This document shows, piece after piece, positions 59,756-64,000 of a DNA stretch of 64,000 nt. The notes under the pieces were generated by a model that was given only the letters and a program-made list of their open reading frames with translations, did no database searches and was not told where the DNA came from. The first letter of the stretch is position 1; every line of letters begins with the position of its first letter. This DNA comes from Papilionanthe hookeriana x Papilionanthe teres (lineage: Eukaryota > Streptophyta > Magnoliopsida > Asparagales > Orchidaceae): positions 72,933,306-72,997,305 of the forward strand of contig CM040426.1 in the NCBI GenBank assembly GCA_022702705.1, given 5' to 3'. The translations under genes and the position numbers were made by a program.

Positions 59756-60474
59756 TCAAACATGAAAGGAAAATGTTAGTATAAATCATTACATGATCCC
59801 CCTTAATTATACTGGTGTGAGTGCATATATGTAAGCACGACTCCTTGCAGAAGAACATCATAATATACTACCATGCATATCAAGCATGCAAACACACCAA
59901 AACGCACAAAGGTGATGCATGTCTAAAATAAACAAACCAACAGAGAACAACAACCAATGACCACAGAAATACTACCAAGCACCAAAATTCTGACTTAGCA
60001 CACCATCTAAAGAAAAGTATCCTAACAGCATCATAGTGAATGGTAAGTCTTCGGGAATATAAAACTTTGAAGGTGTCACTACACCAACCCCGTCTTAAAG
60101 ATCTCAGGGATCTAAGACATGGATTTGAAAAAAATTGGTCTTACATTTGGCCTAGTTTGCTACATGCATTTCAAAATTATGATATATATAATAAATAACA
60201 AAACGTATATATTTTTGTAGTTTTACAATAAAGGCCATTAAATGCGGAGCCGCAACGTGTAATGTGGCGTAAGTTAGATTCATTGGATAGTTAACACAAT
60301 CATACTTGTGTCAATCTCGATGCTTTAACTTGCATTACTCACCAGGGTTGACCCGACGAGCATGTTCTTTAATGCATCGCGGCCAACACGGGTTTACTCG
60401 CCCATCGAGCCTAGTTCGCTATCCTTGCACGCATGAAAATGCAAATGCGAACAATCATGTGATAGAAGTGTTAA
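59756..60474. other. Intergenic
   Basis: No gene. GGTGTCACTACACCAA near 60073 faintly resembles a CACTA end but lacks subterminal repeats. Confidence 0.4.
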
Positions 60475-60907
60475 GTAGTGTGTCGCGGAGGCAGTGACTT
60501 GAGAGCAGACGTGTCATGAAGCTAGCAACCAACATTAGTGGGTGCGCCGTGGAGGCAGTGACTCAAAACGGTGGGCGTGCCTTGGAGGTAACAGTCTAAA
60601 GGATGGGTGTGTTGTAGAGGCAATGACCTGAAACACTGGGCATACCAAGGAAGCAGTAGCCCGAAGGTTGGCGATCCAAGAATGCAGTGATCCAAAAAGG
60701 GTGGGCGTGCCGTGGAGCAGCGACTTAAATGATGGGTATGTCTTGGCAGCAGTTACTTGAAATGAATGGGTGGATCATGGAGGAAGTGGCCAAAAGAATA
60801 GACGTATTATAAAGATAATGAACCGAAATAGTGGGCATGCTGTGGAGGCAGAGGCCCGATAAATGAGTGTGTCGTGGAGGCAGTGACTCAGAACAGTGCC
60901 TACGAGT
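60475..60907 (+). repeat. 32-33-bp minisatellite, about 13 copies
   Basis: Units approximate AGTGGGCGTGCCGTGGAGGC followed by AGTGACTCAAAAC, with starts near 60476, 60506, 60537, 60570, 60602, 60635, 60667, 60699, 60731, 60764, 60797, 60830 and 60862. Most units differ at several positions. Confidence 0.85.
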
Positions 60908-61405
60908 GTTGGAGTAGTGTCGTATGAAGTGTAGGGTTGTAACTACCATTGGAGGGAATTAAACAATGGGCTAGCTTGTAACAAATTCATTTAAATGATA
61001 TATGAATACAAGGGATAAGTGTGTGAGAAACACAAATCCAAGTGCGACACATATAAATGCACAAGTTATGAAGCATAGTGCCATGCAAGCAAACACATAA
61101 AAGTGGGAAGAGTAAATATGAATCATCTATGACATGGTACAAAGTGACATGAAGATGCCACAAAAAAATACGGATTAATGTGTCATTAGGAGGCACAAGT
61201 ATTTGTCATGAGCATATGAGGTTATATACTTGAAGTTTGCAAGACAAGGGTGCAAGCGACGAATGCTCTAATGCATAGTTATGCAATCAATACTAATGCA
61301 CATGCAAAATACACATTGTGAATGTCAAATCTAGTATTCGACCCACTGGATCAATCATGGTGTTCAACCCGAGCGAACATAGTCAACGGGCTAAGTCAAA
61401 CTAAG
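60908..61405. other. Intergenic
   Basis: Nothing recognised; probably the same large repeat as its neighbours. Confidence 0.4.
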
Positions 61406-61407
61406 GT

Positions 61408-61790
61408 GACCAACTGGACCAAAGTGACTCGTCGACTAGGTGGGGGTGGCCGGTAAGACTTATGTTGTCGGCCAACAAGTTCGGGGCGGCAGTCAAACCA
61501 AAATAGTTAGTCGAATGGGCCGAGGCGGCCGGTCAGATTAAAGTGATTAAATAACTGTGCACGGGTACCGGTCAAGCAAAAAAGTGGAGCCAACTGGGTC
61601 AAGACGGCGGTCAAGCCAAAAAGTGATGTTGGCCTGGCCAGAGCGGCCAGTTGAGGCAAAAACTGGTGCCGACTGGGTTGGGGTGGCAAGCAAGGTAAAA
61701 TATAATGTCGATTAGGTTGGGGAGGCTGATCGAGGCAAAACGTTATGCCTACCTCATCGCGGCGGCTAGTCGAGGCAAAATGTGATATGT
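61408..61790 (-). repeat. About 40-bp minisatellite, nine copies
   Basis: Degenerate units of the form GTCGACTGGGTYGGGGCGGC followed by CGGTCGAGGCAAAA. They are the reverse complement, in kind, of the GTCGACC array at 11925-12175. Confidence 0.75.
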
Positions 61791-63245
61791 GAAATGCAAC
61801 ATGATATGATGCAAGTGATCACCAACAATAGCATCCATAACTGTGATAATCATCTTACATAGGCATCTAGTGCTTTACTTATTAGATTCATGACATAGTC
61901 GCCTCCGGTTATGGCGAGGAAATGTGAAGAACTTCATTCTGTTATTTCTCATCGGCAAAGTCATTCACCGTTCGTAGAGTGGACTAGATATAGAGCTTTT
62001 TCTACAAAGCTTTTCCCCTTCATCAAGATCAAACTATCCCAGTCCCTTCAAGGAGGTTTGAAAGTGCCAAAGTTGACGAAAATTAGGATTCTAACCTGCT
62101 TATGTGTAGAACTAAGGTTTATCATGGGAAACCACTTGACTTCATAAGAGATGTATCAAATGAAAACTTCTTAACCTAGGGCTTCTTCTAGGAAATCAAC
62201 GACCAATCCAATGGCATGTGGCCATGCTAACAAGTCTTGGTCAGCCAACTTGCCCCATGTGGACGATCAGACACACAACGCCAAGCCTAAATATAATCCT
62301 AGTGCTGGATAATAGAAAACAAAAGTGTTGAATATGTTGTACCATTGCGGTGTCTGATTAAAGCCCCACTCTCGTGCTCCAAATGAGGCTCTCCCAATAG
62401 TAGGAGAAAAGCCCACCTAAATCCTTCCCCAAAGTAATCAGAAAGCTCTCCTCGCCGGAGAGATCACCAGAAAAGTTCACCAGAGTTCTCCCTCCCCATC
62501 ATAGGATGACACTCTCCTCGTTGGAGAGACCGTGAGCTCGCTTGAGTCCTCCTTTCCCCAAGCTAGAATGAAGCTCTCCTTCCAAAAGGAGGGAAGGTTG
62601 TGCCTCTAAGAGCTCATTTTAAAATTCTTCCCTGCTTTCCTTTTCAAGAGGTTTTGGTGGGAAGATCCTCAAGAAAAGCACTCTAGGAGGCTTGAGGAAG
62701 AACAAAAGAGGAAGAAGAAGGAAGAAGGAGAAGGTTTGGAAGAAGAAAACTCTCCAAAAGCTTCAAGCCTTTTTTCTAGCTCTCACATGGTTCCCCACGA
62801 AATGGTTTCTATGATTCCCTTCTACAATGGTCAACCCCTCATATTTTCTCCTCTAATCCATTTTCCAAGGGATGTTTTCTTGCACTATCCCCATGCATAT
62901 TTAGGTGTTCTTAAGGAGATCCATAACAAAATGGCTCCTCGAGAGAGGAAAAAAAAAAGTGTCTGGTCTCTTCTACTGGGCTCATAGGCGCCCAATTAAC
63001 TTTCTCGCACATCTTAGGTGGGCGCGTAAGTGCCCAGTGGGGGGAGGGGTGGGGGGAGCACATGCGTGCCACTCTTTCTATTTGGCACATAAGCACCACT
63101 CTTTCTATTTAGCGTGTGATCTTCACTTCTTGGGCACATATGCACCAAAATGGGGGTGGCCTATCCGCCCCCTCTAGTGATGGGTACAACTTTTGGAGAG
63201 TGCAAATGCACCCATGGGTAGAACATATGTGCCACCCTATATAAG
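61408..63245 (-). repeat. Repeat family Z, copy B (inverted relative of 10.5-12.2 kb)
   Basis: Read on the minus strand the order is GTGGCGCGTAAGTGCCC-type phrases (63100-62980), purine-rich stretches (62760-62640), GGAGAG-rich lines (62600-62400), AAAAGCTTTGTAG (62010), GCCATAACCGGAGGCGACTA (61915) and the GTCGAC array. This matches copy A block by block. The 83- and 90-codon frames at 62736-63177 are low complexity and not called. Confidence 0.5.
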
Positions 63246-64000
63246 AGGAAACTCCATTTTTGGTTTTTAGGGTCAAGCTCTATCTCTTTGTCGGGACATT
63301 GCATAGAGAGCTCCTATGGACTGTGGACCACCATAATGCATTATGAAAATAGGTCCGCCTTAAGTCGAACAGAACCCTGGGGTCGGCCAAAAATGTCGTC
63401 TAGAGACTGGGTGTGGCCCTGACGGTAAAAAACCATAATTTTCACCCGAACGCCCGTAGTGATGTTATCATCGATCTGTATGCTACAAAAAGTTGTGTAT
63501 TACTGAAATACGACCTGGTACCTCATAAATGAACATTACAGGGGTTTCAAAAATGGGTTTTTGGGTGTCGACGGGCGTCCGGATCCCCGGGAGGTAAAAT
63601 CAATCTGAACTTGAAGTTCTCCAAAATGTGTGTGGGGACTTCTGGGGCCTACCCTTGGCCTCAGAAGAAACTAGATTGATGGAGTTTGATCTCCCAACAT
63701 TAAAACAAATGTAAAACACATCTGATGTCGAGGCTAACTCCACCTTACAGTAAATGTTTTCGTATTGCGTGCAAGAGGTCTCTGTGACTTCTCTTGACAA
63801 CGAAGAGGCTTTGAATGGATACAGAGGAACCTATAAATACCGGGATGGACATCAACCGTGTCCAATGTCCTTAGTAGGACCACTCAATGGAGGATTCTCC
63901 TAGGTTAGGATGAATCATCACAAACACTGGCCATGTATCAGCGGTCTCATAATGGGTTTCTTGAGCTATAGGATGCCATGAATGAGCCGTGAGTAGTCTC
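63246..64000 (-). repeat. Repeat family Y, copy B, and window edge
   Basis: On the minus strand 63570-63360 carries TTCATTTATGAGGTACC, CGTATTTCAGTAATA, GTAGCATACAGATCGATGA and GGGTGAAAATTATGG, in the order of copy A at 26.03-26.13 kb. A TATTTATAGG segment is on the minus strand at 63829. The 66-codon minus-strand frame at 63600-63800 is not recognised. Confidence 0.4.

Noticed and set aside
59565..59861. 98-codon minus-strand frame with internal similarity
   Set aside because: Reads the 65-bp minisatellite; no recognisable domain.
59387..61790. Regularly spaced repeats resembling a CRISPR array
   Set aside because: Units are contiguous and diverged, without unique spacers, and the DNA is plant nuclear; they are minisatellites.
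62736..63177. 83- and 90-codon plus-strand frames
   Set aside because: They lie in low-complexity parts of repeat family Z and show no conserved domain.
1..64000. tRNA, rRNA or spliceosomal RNA genes
   Set aside because: I looked for cloverleaf-type A/B boxes and plant snRNA promoter elements by eye and found no convincing case; a covariance-model scan was not possible.

Overview
This is nuclear DNA from a flowering plant. It is AT-rich, its recognisable genes have plant-specific domains (a DUF1336/EDR2-type protein and two SIAMESE-related CDK inhibitors), and almost everything else is transposon debris of plant type: Ty1/copia and Ty3/gypsy LTRs, a Tat/Athila-type LTR with its primer-binding site, plant LINEs, hAT elements with 8-bp target-site duplications (TSDs), Tourist-like MITEs, a CACTA end, and long (TA)n and (CT)n microsatellites. 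I could not place it to species. No tRNA, rRNA, CRISPR or prokaryotic-style operon was seen.

Layout. 1.3-2.3 kb: an intact single-ORF DUF1336 gene on the minus strand with a TATA box that decides its start. 5.6-7.3 kb: one Tat/Athila-type LTR plus leader. 10.5-12.2 kb: a repeat (family Z) carrying a 48-bp tandem array, with a diverged inverted relative at 61.4-63.2 kb. 14.2-14.7 and 28.1-29.1 kb: hAT elements with TSDs. 17.3-18.0, 32.4-33.4, 50.4-51.2, 53.7-55.7 and 56.3-57.9 kb: copies of an approximately 1-kb LTR-like family (family X). Its copies share a TATA segment and differ in an adjacent GGTCG/CGACC-rich stretch. 23.0-23.7 kb: a 5'-truncated LINE with TSD. 24.3-25.6 kb: a CACTA terminus and a decayed LINE reverse transcriptase. 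27.7, 30.8, 51.9 and 57.2 kb: four solo copia LTRs, each with a direct repeat at its ends.

35.1-36.7 kb: the most gene-like interval. Two homologous small CDK-inhibitor genes stand head to head across a 1-kb shared promoter interval that contains a (TA)n tract. 41.9-44.0 kb: a LINE with 5' leader, decayed ORF1 and 3' tail but no ORF2, lying between two (TA)n tracts. 44.5 kb: a near-perfect foldback element. 45.6-47.5 kb: an internally deleted Ty3/gypsy element with two LTRs and a gag remnant. 59.4-61.8 kb: three different minisatellites.

Three protein-coding genes are convincing. The SMR pair probably works in cell-cycle restraint and endoreduplication. The DUF1336 protein belongs to a family named for EDR2, a regulator of defence and cell death. 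No functional link between the two loci is implied. All comparisons were made by eye; percentages and boundaries are hand counts.
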